A stretch of 64,000 nt of DNA from Aphrophora alni (lineage: Eukaryota > Arthropoda > Insecta > Hemiptera > Aphrophoridae): assembly GCA_963513935.1 (NCBI GenBank), contig OY740770.1, forward strand, positions 87,145,267-87,209,266, read 5' to 3'. Numbering within the stretch: the first letter of the stretch is position 1; every line of letters starts with the position of its first letter. Below, in pieces: positions 1 through 13,137 of this stretch. The notes under the pieces are model-generated. The model saw only the letters and a list, made by a program, of their open reading frames with translations. It was not told the DNA's origin and made no database searches. Position numbers and translations under genes: made by a program.

Positions 1-2141
1 GAGGAATACTTCGCTTATTTATTGAAACTTTCTATTTCATTAATGATCGTTCAAGGTAAAAATAAGCTACTTTAAAAAATATCGATTTAAAACTTAGTAT
101 AAACGTTGATAAGTGTGTCTTTAAATCGTATACTGAATTTTAGGTTTATGTCTTTAAAATTAATTGAACAAGATCCATAGACACATCGACAAGTGCAGCT
201 ACCGTTATTGTGATGAAAACTCATTTGCCCGGTTTCAGTTTACACAATTTTCGGAATTGACTTGGAATTTTGTTTAGATGTTGATTCTGTAGATTCACAT
301 ACGTTCAATGAGTTTGAACTTTTTTAGTGTTTTTTAAAACTCTAGTCGCTTAAAGAAAACTAATTTTCTACTTATATTATTGTGACAGCATAATAATTGC
401 TTGTAATAGATCCTGTTTAAAAACTGTTCATCTAATCAATTTGAAACTTGGTATACACGTTGGTATACACCTTCTATCAACTTTTATGTCGACTTGAAAC
501 CGGTATCTTCAAAAATTTCGTTACTGGACCATCTTATTGTGTGATTGTTATTTTTACATAGAACATCTAAAACGTTTGTTTTATGTGTTAAATTCTAAAA
601 ATATATACATTTACAGGATGTGATTGTAAAAATACACAAGTTTAATAATAATAATAGCTGTAGTATTACGTTTTATACTTTAATTTATTATTTTTAATTT
701 GATTTATTGTATGAAAACTACCATTCAAGTACATAAAACTAAACACGAAACTCCCTTAAGTTAGTATCTGACTAGTATAAGGTATGACTAGTTTTCTTCA
801 AAATAGTTGTTTAGTTGTTAACTATACACAAATAAAAATACGCTTTTAAATGCGGTGAAATGATTGCTGGATGCGTGTCGGAGTTGAATACATTGTTTGT
901 TTCTTATTCGTCTGGCAGTAACTTTAATTTATAGTTCAAAACACAAACCTACTGCGTAAAAAAAAAGAAAAAGAAAAAAAAATTCTAAAAAATGTTACTT
1001 GTCCATATCATACACAGATTGTCTACTAGAAAATAGTGTCCTAAATTGAACTAAATTGAAAATAAGAAAAAGCTCCAATAAACCTAAGTACGGAAATGCT
1101 TAGTTTCGAATTACCCGGCTTTTTTTTTTTTTTTTACTAAACACTTCATTTCTTTGGAAATAAAAAGGATATTGAGCTCAAATTTGGTGTACATATTTGT
1201 TACGTACCGTTTTACCCCTGTACACAAAACCAGAACGTTCTTTTGTAATTTTCAAACAGGCGGCCATTTAAACATTTTATTCCTAATTATTTATAAAACC
1301 GCTACCTATACAAAACAAATTTTCAGGAAACAAAAAAGTTACTTTTTTAATGACAAACAAAACAATTTTTTTTCTGTAACTCAAAAGATAACCGAGTTAT
1401 CGGCAAAAACTAAAAATATAATAATCTTGGTAGTTGTCTATAGTACACCAATTTACTGTAGACAACAGTAATAAAATAAATTCATTAGAATTGTTCAAAA
1501 CGCTTAATTTTTCAAGAAATTCATAAAACATAAAACGCTTGTAGAATGTAATAACAAATTTAACTAGCCATTGGTTATTAAAGTCCGTTTATAAATAACG
1601 GAGGAATACCTATTTTACAAATATTAGGCATCCTCTGTTAACTTTTAACATATTTTAATAAGAAAAAAATATTTCTAGCAAATATCTTAAGAAATAACTC
1701 CTTAAAAAAGCCATATATTAAAAAAATATATTTAAAAATGAGGGGAACAGAAATTCTCATATACTGTATTTAACTTTGATCTACGCGCAAGACAAAGAAA
1801 TCTTAAAAAGGACTTCGATATCAGTCAACATGCACCGGGTTGTCAGGTTCAATGACTACTTTTACTCGGCTTTGATACTCAGCTTAGTTAAAAAACAGGG
1901 AAGATCAATCCACTTCATAAGATTGATTAAAACCACAACGATAAAAGAAACTGTCATGTAATTTAGGAAACTGATTCATATTGTTAAACGCTGTAGTATC
2001 TTTTTTAAACGAGAGATTACGGGCTAGTAAATATTGTTATTTTCAGCTCCTTTAAATACTTAAAATTGTTTTCATAACATTTGTTTAATAAATTTGATGA
2101 AATAGAGTTCTAAAGTTTTAAAGTTATAGGTTTATTTTTCA
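1..2141. other. AT-rich non-coding DNA, probably the last intron of the RGK gene
   Basis: No coding exon is visible here. The open frames are short, AT-driven and resemble no family. Because the exon that begins at 2143 is entered through a splice acceptor, at least the right part should be intron of that gene. The earlier GTPase exons (P-loop, switch regions) are not recognisable here and should lie to the left of the window. Confidence 0.5.
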
Positions 2142-2142
2142 G

Positions 2143-2390
2143 TGGGGCGCAAAACGGCCAACAGCTGTGGCTGTAAGTTTATAGAAACTTCCTCCGGCTT
2201 GGACCACAACGTAGACGAGTTACTCGTAGGTATTCTTGCTCAAGTCAAACTGAATCCAAGAAGAGATCGTGACTTCCAAAAGAAGAAGAAAAGACACAAG
2301 GTCCGTATCGGGAGTGGACGTAGAATAATAAAAAATCTCTTAGGAATTAAGCGGAAAACACGATCTTGTGAAAACCTACTAGTATTGTAA
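2143..2390 (+). CDS. Terminal coding exon of an RGK-family (Rad/Gem/Rem-like) small GTPase
   Basis: RGK proteins are Ras-related GTPases that bind voltage-gated calcium-channel beta subunits and restrain channel activity; in insects they are mostly neuronal. The exon starts after a pyrimidine-rich acceptor (tttatttttcag ends at 2142). Two bases complete a split codon, so the intron is phase 1, and about 81 codons follow to TAA at 2388-2390. In order it shows GRKTANSCGCKFIETSS (CKFIETS is the G5 region typical of Rad/Rem), DHNVDELLVGILAQVKLN (last helix of the G domain), a basic tail with KKKKRHK and GSGRR, and the end SCENLLVL. That end matches the RGK C-terminal signature (Cys, then Leu-x-Val-Leu), which replaces the CAAX box of Ras. 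Basic residues before it are known to support membrane and 14-3-3/calmodulin binding. The G1-G4 motifs must be in upstream exons. The exon is intact and more GC-rich than its surroundings. Family assignment is firm; which paralogue is not. Confidence 0.9.
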
Positions 2391-4145
2391 CTAATTTATT
2401 TTTGGCGATGACGACCAAAAAAGGCTTTCGCCAATAACAAAAGAAGGTTTAGATGATAGATTTTAAAGACTGTTTTATTGTGTTCTTAACTTTTCTATAA
2501 AACCAATTTGTATTGATTACTTCTAACGTGTTTCCAATTATTCAGAAATATTCAATTTTGTTTCTGTATTTCGTCCAGTAGATATTAGCACTCACAATGT
2601 AAAATAGTTGATAAAAACCTTTTCCTCTTCTAAAGTAACATATTAAGATGTAACACCATACACTAAGTGTCTTTCTTATATATATGATACTTTCTTCATC
2701 ATGTATTTAAACAAAAATATTATTTTTATATATGTACAAAATAGAGACATAGTATGGAGTGTATTTGAATTGTTGTTAAATTTTTCGCCGAACTGCAATG
2801 ACATTTACTTGGCAAATTTCTAAAAAGTTAAAACCTCTATAAAATTTAAATTTTGAGTCTATTAAGTTTGTTACGAATTTTGTACAACGTTCAAACCGTT
2901 CGTACGCCAACACTTATAGCGGGATTTTTAAACTCGATAACTAAAGGAGAAATATTTCAACAGCTTTAGACTATGAGAGAATCAAAGTATCCCATTGTCT
3001 TAAATTGTTAACACCGTTAATAAATTAGCGCAAAATATAATATTTTGAAACAATTTAATTAATTATGTCATATCTAGTATAATCAATGACACACATTACT
3101 TGAACGTTTCTCGTAGTATAATAGCAGAACCGAAACTCTGGCAGGAAAAGGGCTGCAATCAATATTTTAAATGAACCGTGAATTCAGTGATTAAATTTAC
3201 AACATATATCTTTCTCAAAAGTACTTACTTTTAGTTATCACTTTACTTATATTAAAAATGAATCACTTTAAATAGTAATAACGGAAAATACAAATTATGC
3301 TTTAACTTCAGGATATCTTTTTATTGTTTTAACAATTGCAAAATACTTTCTATGATAGTAGGTGTGAAGAAGAATTACTCTTCACCTGCAATGAAAACCC
3401 ACTCCCAGTCTTATGGCGTGTTAATACTGGTCTGAGATTATAAATTAAAAATAATAATCAATTTATAAATGTTCTTTTTTTAAACTATTGTAAAAATAGA
3501 TTAAATTGTTTGGAGAAAACATCGAGTCCAAAATTGGGTTAAAGGAGTTGGAATAACTTTTAAAGGGGATATAGAAGTTAAACACAATTGTATTTATAAT
3601 ATATATACATTTTTGAAAGAACGTTTAATTTTGGTTTCTAAAAGCACTTGGGTTTATCTAATTTTGTCTTTGAAGTAAAGGCAGGTTCTTATATTTCCCT
3701 ATTTTATATTACCTAATTATGTAAAATTTGATAATCTTAATATTTATTCATTAAAGATTTTGTGTACAGTTTACATTAAATTTTCTTTTGTTTTAATAAT
3801 TATATACTTTATAAATTTATAAGTCATATTGATATATCTTTAAATTAATCTATAATTTAACAATCAATAGTTTAAGTTCTTGCACAACATATTAGTTTAA
3901 CAAATTGTATTTCCAAACTTTTGTACCTTATTCTTCCAGTTTTCATCCGCCTAATGTATTACTTCCCATATATAAGTGTGCTATGTATGCACCATCAACG
4001 TTGATAGCTGTATATTTTTGCATTATTTTTAAGGTTATTGAATGACTTACATTTAACACAATGTACAAAACAAATGTAATGTAGTTTTATCTACTCAACT
4101 TTGTATCTAAATAATTGTTAAAATAAAGATAAGTTATTACCATAT
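2391..4145 (+). other. Probable 3' UTR of the RGK gene
   Basis: AT-rich sequence without coding signal directly follows the stop codon. AATAAA hexamers occur at 3019-3024 and 4122-4127. The second is followed by a T-rich stretch with TTGT/TTGG runs, as expected of a cleavage region. A 3' UTR of 0.6 or 1.75 kb is inferred, not shown. Confidence 0.35.
4122..4127 (+). terminator. Candidate polyadenylation signal AATAAA
   Basis: Canonical hexamer, with T/GT-rich sequence starting about 20 bases downstream. It is the better supported of two hexamers after the RGK stop; the other is at 3019-3024. Confidence 0.35.
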
Positions 4146-7100
4146 TGTTTTATTTATTGGTAGTTTTTAATGGAGACTGCTTATCTGACTTGAACTTTAG
4201 TTATTGAGGTTTGCTGCTTATTACTTGATTAATTTGTATTAATTTCGTAAATCCATTACGACAATAAAGCAGGAAATCACCATACGAATCACCAGTACTA
4301 GTAGTAGGTTTTCTTATTAAAATTTCTTTTAATTGTGGAAAAATATGCCTACAGTTCTTGTACTTAGAAAGGAAATCTGAAATTATGTTAATATCTCATA
4401 AAAATGTACCATTACACCAAGTTTTGATAAAAATAAATTCATAAGTTATAGAGTTTAGAGACAAATGCATGATTTACGAATAAATCAATTATTGTATATT
4501 TCTATATACCTTAAAGTTGTGGTATGTAGTAGAATAGGAACTTGGAATTATTGGAATAAAACTTCATTATTGCACACCCATAGGAAATTGCATACATTCA
4601 TTGTTAGTATTCTTTGTTACTTTCCAATATACGTGATTGGTGCAGAAAATATGGGGTTATTGTTTACTGTTAATACAGTGAACGTCATAGGAAATGTTAA
4701 AAACCAACTTTGTTTAGCTTTAAATTATCTATCAATAGTTTTTGTGGTTATAGTTAAAGAATTAACGTTTTAAAATTTATTCGCATATAGACTATTAGTT
4801 TGTAAATAGGAATGGAACGTATAAAATAGATATATCTACCTGGTATCACAAAAGTCTGGATATGACTAAATTTTTGCAGGAGAGTAATATTATCATATAA
4901 AATGCAACGGCTGTTTACTATGGCGAATAAAAACTATTTAAGGACAAGTTCAAAATTTTTGTCCGCCACATTGAATTTAATTTAAAATTGTTTTTTTAAT
5001 AGAAAGATGGCTGTGTGATGCCTTATTTCAACTCTAATTCAATTTAATGTTAAAGCCGATTTTGATTATCATCTTTCATAGAGGAATTACAGCCTGATAA
5101 TTTTTTTTTTAAATGAACAAAATCAATTGTAGCCTACGCTATCGTAAACTCAACTGTTACTTTATTTCGAGTTTACAGTCGCATCAATTGCTCAACTGCA
5201 AGATAATAATTCGATAAGAACTGCTGATTGTTTTCAAATCCACAACAGAAATGAAGCTTAATTTAACTCTTAAAATATAAGCTGATTTAATAAGTGTTTT
5301 CAATTACATTAGATTTTTGTTGTTGAAGCTGTTTCAACTTTTAAAATAATCAACTGTTATAGTTAACTGTTTTCACATTGATGCAACATAACGTTTCTAA
5401 TTTAATTCATATAACATTAAAATATTAAGTAAATTAATAATTGTCTTAAAATTCCGACATGTAAACTTTAATAATTTATATTTCAAAACTTAATCCCAAT
5501 ATTATGACTTTAAATGAAAGGTAAAGGATAACAATACCCATGATCAGAGTTTATGGCGGCGACAGATCTTATGATCAGGTAAGATTTTAATGGCACATTT
5601 CCAAACTCTCAGCCAATTTGAAGACTGCGATTCAAAAACTTATACTGCGATTTGAACCAACCGGAAATATCAAAAATAGACCAAGCTACAGACAATCATA
5701 GTGTACTACATCAGATAATAAATTAGATATCATGCATCTATTCCCACGGTATCTGTTCATGATGTAAGTAGAAATATTGTATATTATATACTTAAGGGAA
5801 TCCAATTTTAACCGTTTTAACTAGAAATAAAATCAGAACTGACTAATAATGATTTCAATCGTAGAGTAGAGTTTGCTGATATTGTGATAAACGAGACAAA
5901 ACGTATTATTTTCTTTGATGGTCGTTTGCACTGTCATATCAAGGACATACATATCAACCACGGAAATTAAATCTATGAGTAATTCCCACGCCATTATTAC
6001 AATCAACTACTGTTTCTATATACTTTTTTTAAAAGTAGAGTAAAATAAACTTACAGTGATTTAAATGAAATCAGAAAACAGAAAGCCAATTTTAGATGTA
6101 AATTTAATAAGAAATTTCTGAGAAAACAGTAAAAGTAATTTAAATATATTAAAACAATTTAAAGGTCGCGAGATAACAACAAAATTTTTAACAATTTTAA
6201 AACAGAGCATTTTAAAAGTTGACTATTTTTTTATCTAAATTTGCGATACGGTATGTTTACTTAAGTTGTCCTATTTCATATTTTCATCTACTGCAAAACA
6301 TACCACTTGACACTCAATAATGAAGTAAAAGGTAAAGTGTCTACTATAAACGAGAATCAAATGTGACAGTTTGGCATAGAAAATTACTCGTTGATCGTCT
6401 TTTATAGAATGTTTATTCCATACGACGACCTCCATTGTAATAATTTTATTTCTTTAGAAATTTTGAGACATATAACAAAGATTGTAATTTTTAATTAATA
6501 TTTATCCAGATTAAAAAAAAAAACAGCAAATATACAGATTGCCAAGAAATTCCAATTTGTCGAAATAACTTACAAAGGAATTGAAACAGACAGGAGTGTT
6601 AGATAAAATCAATCAAAGGAGCCCATATCTTAGCAATACCACTCAGTTACTCCTCCTTCCATAAGAAAGAAATAATCAATATATGTATTTTTTTTTAAAT
6701 ATCTAAATGTGAAAGAAAATAATATTTTAAGACCGTTACGTAATGTAGACAAAGTTTAGTAATGAGTAAAACAATTCAGTTGAGTTTTCATAGAAATATT
6801 CGTATGTGGGCAAACATATTTTATATTGTGTCAGTCTAATTCATATCAAAAAGAGTGGACCTATTTCATTGATAGTTTTTAAGTCGTGGTGTTTGTTTAT
6901 TATTATTTTTTGCAGTACTTTAAACAGCTGAATAAATTCTGATTTTTTCAAAAATTGGTTGTAACAATCATTGTTTCTGATCTCTAGAACCGGAAATTAA
7001 AATTAGTACACTTCATCTCAAAAATGTTGATAGGTTAAAGAGATCAAATAAACTGTGGATGCCGTAGTAGAAAGTTGACATTAGAGATTGAGATCAAGTT

Positions 7101-8078
7101 TTGTGTAAATGTAAGGCTTTAATACAAAACTAATATGCCAACCGGCAAGTAAAAACAAATTACTCTTTGCTAGTTATCTGGAAAGTGAAATAAAATCAGT
7201 GTGTTACAACCACACTAGGGTTGTTACAACCTACACTTCGATTTTTAATGAATCCTACAAGTGAAATTATTCCACTTACAGGTGGCTTGAATCCGTCATA
7301 TTTCATTAATACTTTATCGTTATTACGTGTCAAAAACACAGTATAAATAAATACATTTTCATTTATTTGTATATTGATTTATTTCAGTATTGATTGTGTA
7401 TATATATATAGAGAGAGTACTATCTTACTTTTAAATTGACGTTGTCACCATCAAAATCTAACAAATTTCCAATAACTTTAAACAGAATATTTTCCAATAA
7501 ATATTATTTTGTTTTTATACTGATACGCAGTTGTTTTCTACGTGGAACTTTGGAAACAAAGAATATAAATTGTAATTTATAGTTATAAAAATCACTTATT
7601 TATTGTTTGGTTATTATATAGGTATTTACTTATTGTTTATCTTTGTGTAAAGAAATATTGTTTTTAATATCTGATTTTAGTCAAATTAATAATTAAACTA
7701 GATCTGGTCATCCAGTTCGCCGAACTATTAACATATTTCATAAAAACTTTGAATTATAAGTGATACAAGATTCTATTCCAAAGATTTTTTAATTTGTATT
7801 TAAAAGGAAAATACGGCTGCCCACTACATTTGTATTACTATTGAAATGGATGTTATTGCATCGTTATTATGGACATTTTTGGTTTTATTCGAAATGAAAT
7901 TTAAGTTTATATTTTTGAAAGCCTAAGAATGAATTTTAGTATTTCAACCACTTAATTTGCATCACTGTTGTTTTTTATAGTAATAATTGAATAGCAATTG
8001 ATTACTACCCGGCTAGAGATCAAAGTCAATTTGGTGCCAAGATATATCTTAATAAGATCTTTGTGAGGTTAACAACCA
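4146..8078. other. AT-rich intergenic DNA, nothing recognised
   Basis: I see no exon, element or array here apart from short A/T runs and a small (TA)/(GA) tract near 7,399-7,417. Open frames, including a 102-codon one at 4465-4773, have AT-driven composition and no family resemblance. Confidence 0.4.
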
Positions 8079-8240
8079 GTATTTCATCAATATGTAGATA
8101 CTGCGAAGAAAATAGAGATGGATAAATGACATTCTGAAGAAGCTGCAAGACAATATTACAAGGCAGGTAATCCATTGGAAACAGCAAGGATGTTAAATAG
8201 GAAGCAAATCGAAAATTACCTGGAGGTGAAACATGAATAA
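8079..8240 (+). pseudogene. Short possible coding relic, TPR-like helices
   Basis: One + frame reads about 53 codons with a single internal TGA and contains EEAARQYYKAGNPLETARML. The spacing of Ala, Tyr and Gly in this piece looks like the paired helices of TPR or intraflagellar-transport type proteins. No splice sites or flanking homology were recognised and chance is a real possibility. If real it would be a decayed exon or retrocopy. Confidence 0.15.
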
Positions 8241-9693
8241 TAAATGGTAGTAAATATGACATGGACATCTGTAAATATAACAGAACAGAAGACATTGTCG
8301 CGATTTCGGCCTAGGAATTAAACCTAATAAATCGATTAATAGAAAATCTTTTAGCCACTGTACCCTAACTGAAGATATATCGGTCAATTTTGGGTCCGTA
8401 GATAAAAAACAAGGACCATTGTAACTTCAACTCCTGTTTGTCTGTCACAAGCAGTTTACACAGACAAGATGATAAATCAAATTTATAGATATTTGATATT
8501 TAAATATATTTGTATTTGATATATCAATATATAGATATTTCAAACCTTCCATTAATTTTTTTGTATTATCCCACATATAGGAAAAAAAATAGCGGTAACA
8601 AAAATAACGACTTGGGGTAGTTTATGGGGAAAAACTATAAATTAGAAAAATATATTTTGTTTGGAAATATTGCGTGTGGGGTATTGGGGTATTGGGGTAT
8701 TAAATAAAACTATAGGTTATTCTCATTATGAATATGTATGTTTATTTGACGAAAACATTAATATGTTGGCGCTAAGTTGCTTAAAAGACTTTGAAGTTTT
8801 CAAAATAACTTTCCCTGTTCGCCTACGACCCTAAATCGTATGATTTTAGCACACGCTTGATTCTTCTATTTTCTAATATTGGTAAATATACCTTCTTCTT
8901 TACAGTCAAAACAAGTTCTTCTTTTGTACATTACGCAAGTAAAAATTTTAATTTTTGTTGTTAATTACTGAAAAAAATAATCGTACAGAATTTGCAAAAA
9001 ATTATTTGGAGGTTTAGAACTTAATAAAATTACTTGTTCATTGTTTATTAATTTTTTTTTTCATAGTTAAAAAAAAAATTCAATGTTGGGATTATTTTGA
9101 AACCTGAACTAATACTTGATAATAACCTCACTGTTTTTCATTTCTTCCATAAAGTATATCTTTTCTACAATTTTGTTTTATTGTTGTTTACTTTTTGACC
9201 CTAAATTTTAGGGGATCAACAATGATAGCAAAAGAAGGTGTTTTTCTTAAGTTTTAATTTTCTCTAAGGAATGTAAACATATTTGTACGACATTTAAAAA
9301 CGATTTTTGTGACGTCTGTAATTTTATTTGTTGGAAATAAAAGGTTACGAGAAAACCAGCAAACGTCATTTATAATGTAGTGAAAGTAAAAAGGTCAATG
9401 TCAGAAGAGTATTTGAAAAGTGAAGTCAGAACGCAATGGAATGTGACATCATTTCAATGAATTGATGTCAAATATTTAGACCTGTCTACCTGATTTTGAG
9501 AGGGTAACATTTTTCAGTGCCTTTTTCCCCAGTAAAATTAGACTCGAAATATTACTCAACTGAACCTCCGAAGGAACATTTAAAGTGAATTTATAATAAT
9601 GTAATAACTTAAGTAGCGTTCTGTGGAAGATCAGTCTGAAAGAAACCTCTAGATGTACATATGTCAAAATCCACTGACTGATCACTATTTATA
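8241..9693. other. AT-rich DNA, nothing firm
   Basis: Contains a tiny tandem GGGGTATT array (8678-8702) and long A/T runs. The 9476-9693 part is slightly richer in GC and may be the leading edge of the tandem array that follows. Confidence 0.35.
8678..8702. repeat. Three tandem copies of an 8-bp GGGGTATT unit
   Basis: The unit GGGGTATT is repeated three times head to tail. It is strand-asymmetric and G-rich in otherwise AT-rich DNA. Confidence 0.7.
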
Positions 9694-10142
9694 TGGATCA
9701 AGAAACCTAAAGCAATGATGTTTTAACATGGTTTGGGGTAGGTCTGTAGACGCATACTAAGAAAGGGTGTTAAATACGTTCCACTCCTAGAGTATTGGTT
9801 ACCCCAAATCACATCTCTGGATCCAAGAAGCCTAGAGGTGTATGAATTTTAAAATGGTTTGGGGTAGATCTGTAGACACGTACTAAAAAAGGGTGTTGAT
9901 TACATCCCACCCGAAGAGTATTTGTTAACCCTAAATTACTCCTCTGGATCCCAGAAGCCTAGAGCTATGAATTTTTCAACATGGTTTGGGATAGATCTGT
10001 GGACGCGTACTAAGAAAAGATTTTGAAAATGTTCCACTCCAAGGGTGGTTTTTACCCCTAATGAATATCTCTGGATTCAAAAGGCTACAGCTAAGAATTT
10101 TTTAACATTTTTTGGGGCAGGTCTGTAGACGAGTATTAGGGT
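9694..10142. repeat. Minisatellite, about 3.5 copies of a 124-127-bp unit
   Basis: Units start at about 9694, 9818, 9945 and 10072 (last one partial). Each begins TGGATYC(A)AGAAGCC or a variant and then carries a 'catggtttgggg' block, 'tctgtagacgcgtacta', a run like 'agaaagggtgtt', and 'ttccactcc'. Copies differ by roughly a fifth of their bases, so the array is old. It leads directly into the tail at 10143-10200. Confidence 0.8.
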
Positions 10143-10200
10143 TGTACGATCAATCTTGAACCTGAAATATTCGCGTGCGAAGCCGCTAGTAACAGTTAGT
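10143..10200 (+). repeat. Tail resembling the 3' end of insect RTE-type LINEs
   Basis: The sequence ends with 'cgtgcgaagccgctagtaac' followed by 'agttagt'. This closely resembles the GTGCGAAGCCGCGGGTAACAG-type termini often seen at the 3' end of RTE-clade LINEs in insects. No RTE coding sequence is visible upstream, only the tandem array, so this could be a 5'-truncated copy or a non-autonomous relative. The assignment rests on recall of the terminal motif. Confidence 0.4.
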
Positions 10201-10549
10201 TTTTATATAAACGAAAGTCACACTGATCGGTTTATTCAGTTAAGATGAATAAAACTCCCTGAATCTTCAAAACTCAGAATAGAACTAAAATAAAATAAAC
10301 CCCCATAAGTATTTCTCAGGTAAAATTGCAGAATGTACGACAATAAAGTAGCATTTATAAGAGCGTCAAGACAAATATGTTCCTTTGAGTTTTACGCAGA
10401 AGAACATTTGATTAATCAGACTTTTAAGAAGTACACAGGGAAGGAGAATAAATGAACGGTAACGGAAAATAATTAATAAATCACTCAATAAATAGTTAAA
10501 ACGAAAGGTAACGCTAAAGTATAACCATCAGAAAAATTATAATGTATTA

Positions 10550-11290
10550 TATTGTTGTAGTAGATTATTACTCAACACTCCGAGGAAGGATTGAATAAAT
10601 TGCAAATCCTGAGTTAAATCACAAGAGGGTAAGAATGAATGGAAAATCTAGTCTAGAACTTAGAAGAGTGGTTGAATTAAAGGCAACTTAGAAATATCAC
10701 AAAGAATAGTATAAAAATAATGGATCTTCCAGAGGAGAATTCTCAGAGGATACAGAATAACCACAATTTCTTGCGAGCGTCTCAAAAGATGGAATTGCGC
10801 CTCAACAATTCCAGATATATACACAAGGTTAGAAGAAGAACATATATGGTACTACAGGTTTGGGATTTAGAGCAAGGTTAGTATGAGCCAATCATCCAAA
10901 ATATAATTCAGAGAAAAGTAGAATGAACGAAACCCCATATTATAATGGTATGTGTGATACTAGAGGTTCAGCAATCAAAGGTGAGTTACAATGTCCCATA
11001 CCTCTACAATGAATGAAAAGCTTGGATCGACCATTAGGACAGCTGTAGGAATGTCCCGCGCCTCCGGAGTAGAACTGAAAGAGGGTTGAATGAACTGCCG
11101 AAGTGACTCCGCCGGATTATAAATCAGAGGAGTAAAATAAATATATGAAACTTTAAAAATAAAAACGGCCTTAGGCTCACAATATCCCGAGCGTCCAGAT
11201 TACAAATAATAAGAAGGGTGACGTTGTTTCTTCAAAGTCGACTACCATATGGTCTGCGGGGATTCGGAAAAAGCAATCTCCTTAAAACTC
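10550..11290. repeat. Highly degenerate tandem array, period near 65 bp
   Basis: Related phrases recur: 'aatgtcccatacctc' (about 10,992), 'aatgtcccgcgcctccgg' (about 11,052) and 'aatatcccgagcgtccag' (about 11,180), together with 'gaagagggttgaatgaa'-like blocks near 10,620, 10,662 and 11,080. Spacings near 65 and 130 bp point to an old minisatellite. It is locally GC-richer than its flanks. Unit boundaries are uncertain. Confidence 0.4.
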
Positions 11291-12879
11291 GAAATTAAAA
11301 TAAAACTAGACCTAATGTCTATATTTAGGCCTAATACAGTAATAATATATAACTTCACATATGACTGAAAAAATATGTTATAATATTTTTAGAAAGAAGA
11401 TGTGGATAATACCCCATCGATCGACTTTTACATGTCCTACTTGCACTTTTGAAGGGAAACTCCAATTTCATCAAGAGAGAATTCAGAATTAATTAATATA
11501 AACACATTTTTAATGAACGGTACCTCTGGTTTTACAATCATAAGTAATATGCTAAATCGTCTCGGACGCTTTTCATTGACAACAATAGATGAGCATTCTA
11601 ATCCCCTCTCCTACCTAGACAATAAAATTGAATCTAGAATTTTTAGAATCGTTGTCAAAAATGTTTACACGTCATCCAGTAAATTGTATTTTTTTTCGGT
11701 TAGAGGGCCCACACCGGAGCGAACACACACTTTAGACCGTTTAGTATATTGGGACCTTGGTAAAAAGATCTCCACCAATGATAACCTGCGTGAAATCATA
11801 ATTATTCTTTTTTAGACAGCTATTTAGTATTACCCAGGATTTTGATGATATTTGTTTTGGACATATCAGTAGGGTTAACCAGGATACACATAAGCGACCA
11901 AAACAGGTGGATTTGTTACAGATAGGTTACAGGTGGACATAGAAACAGATATATAGACAGAGATTATTTGTCTTAAAAATAAACTTTTAAACTCAATATA
12001 ATCCAAAACGCAATCAACAAATTTTAATTAGAATTTGCATATAAAAGGAAAATTAAATTACATTAAAAATAAATTACTTAAGTGAGTAAAATATAAAAGT
12101 TACAAACTTATAAAAGTATTCTGTTTTATTTGAAGTAGCCATCAGTAGAAAGCGAAGACATTATGAAGTTTCAATTTAAGCAAGTTAGTTTCCTTCATTA
12201 AATGACAATTCAGACAGACAGAGTAACTTTAATTCAATTACATTTCCTCGAACAGTTTCCAAAGCAATAAGCCTATTATGACTGATTTACAGTGAAACCT
12301 ATATCTCAGTTTAGAGACTAATAATTAGATCTAAGAGCTATCAAGATCTTCATCTATTTTATATAACAACGAAATGTTTTTATTTAGTTTCTCTCATTAT
12401 TACTTATCCAATAAACAAAGTAAAGGGTAAGTTTGGTAATCGCAAAAAGTCTCGATCTCTCTTTTTTTGTCTGATCTTCACCTTTCAAGGCCTAAGAAAA
12501 CTGAACAAGTTATTTAAACATACTGTCCGTCTGTCGTTATTGTCGGTTTAACGTAAGTACTTCAGCTACCACATAAATTATGAGAACATGAGAATTTGGA
12601 ATGAGGATCATGGTGTGATCATATAGAACTTTATTGAAATGCAGAAAAATATAATTATTCTTATAACATCATAATTTGCAGATTTCAATTTTTCATATAA
12701 TATAGACTACTAAGAAAAATATAGAAGGTATTATCGAAAATGAAATTTAAAACTCTATCCTCCCAAAAAGATACGATACTCAGAGATCCGGCAGGGCCGA
12801 GTTACCCACACTAGCATAATGGAAGCTCCTTCGCATAGTACATTTTCGAATTCCGTCGACACAATTTCAAGAGCAATAT
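11291..12879. other. AT-rich DNA, nothing recognised
   Basis: No exon or element identified. A fragment near 12,520-12,560 (ctgtccgtctgtcgttattg) resembles a phrase very common in dispersed insect repeats. A GC-richer patch at 12,785-12,860 adjoins the 3' end of the LINE described next. Confidence 0.35.
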
Positions 12880-13137
12880 TTTTTTCTACAAGGGTAGGTG
12901 AAAACCTGCAACAGGCACTAGGACTCCCGTAAGACCCAGTAGTGTGGGGGTCGACCCACTAAAAACACCTCCCTAATGTTGCAGCTGAGCTTTTGACGCC
13001 CATCTATCAACTTTACTTTCATAAATAATGTCTTGGGTGCATTTGTATATCCCACTGGGTGGCTAATCCCAAAACTAGTCATTCACTTTTCCTCACATTG
13101 ACCATGCTGTCATCCACACTACACTTGTGATATTAAG

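Noticed and set aside
1154..1471. 105-codon open frame (+)
   Set aside because: AT-driven residue composition, no family resemblance, no splice or promoter context.
4465..4773. 102-codon open frame (+)
   Set aside because: Hydrophobic residues follow from T-rich codons; no recognisable family; lies beyond the probable RGK 3' end.
11513..11815. 100-codon open frame (+)
   Set aside because: No motif or conservation evidence; not linked to the neighbouring repeats.
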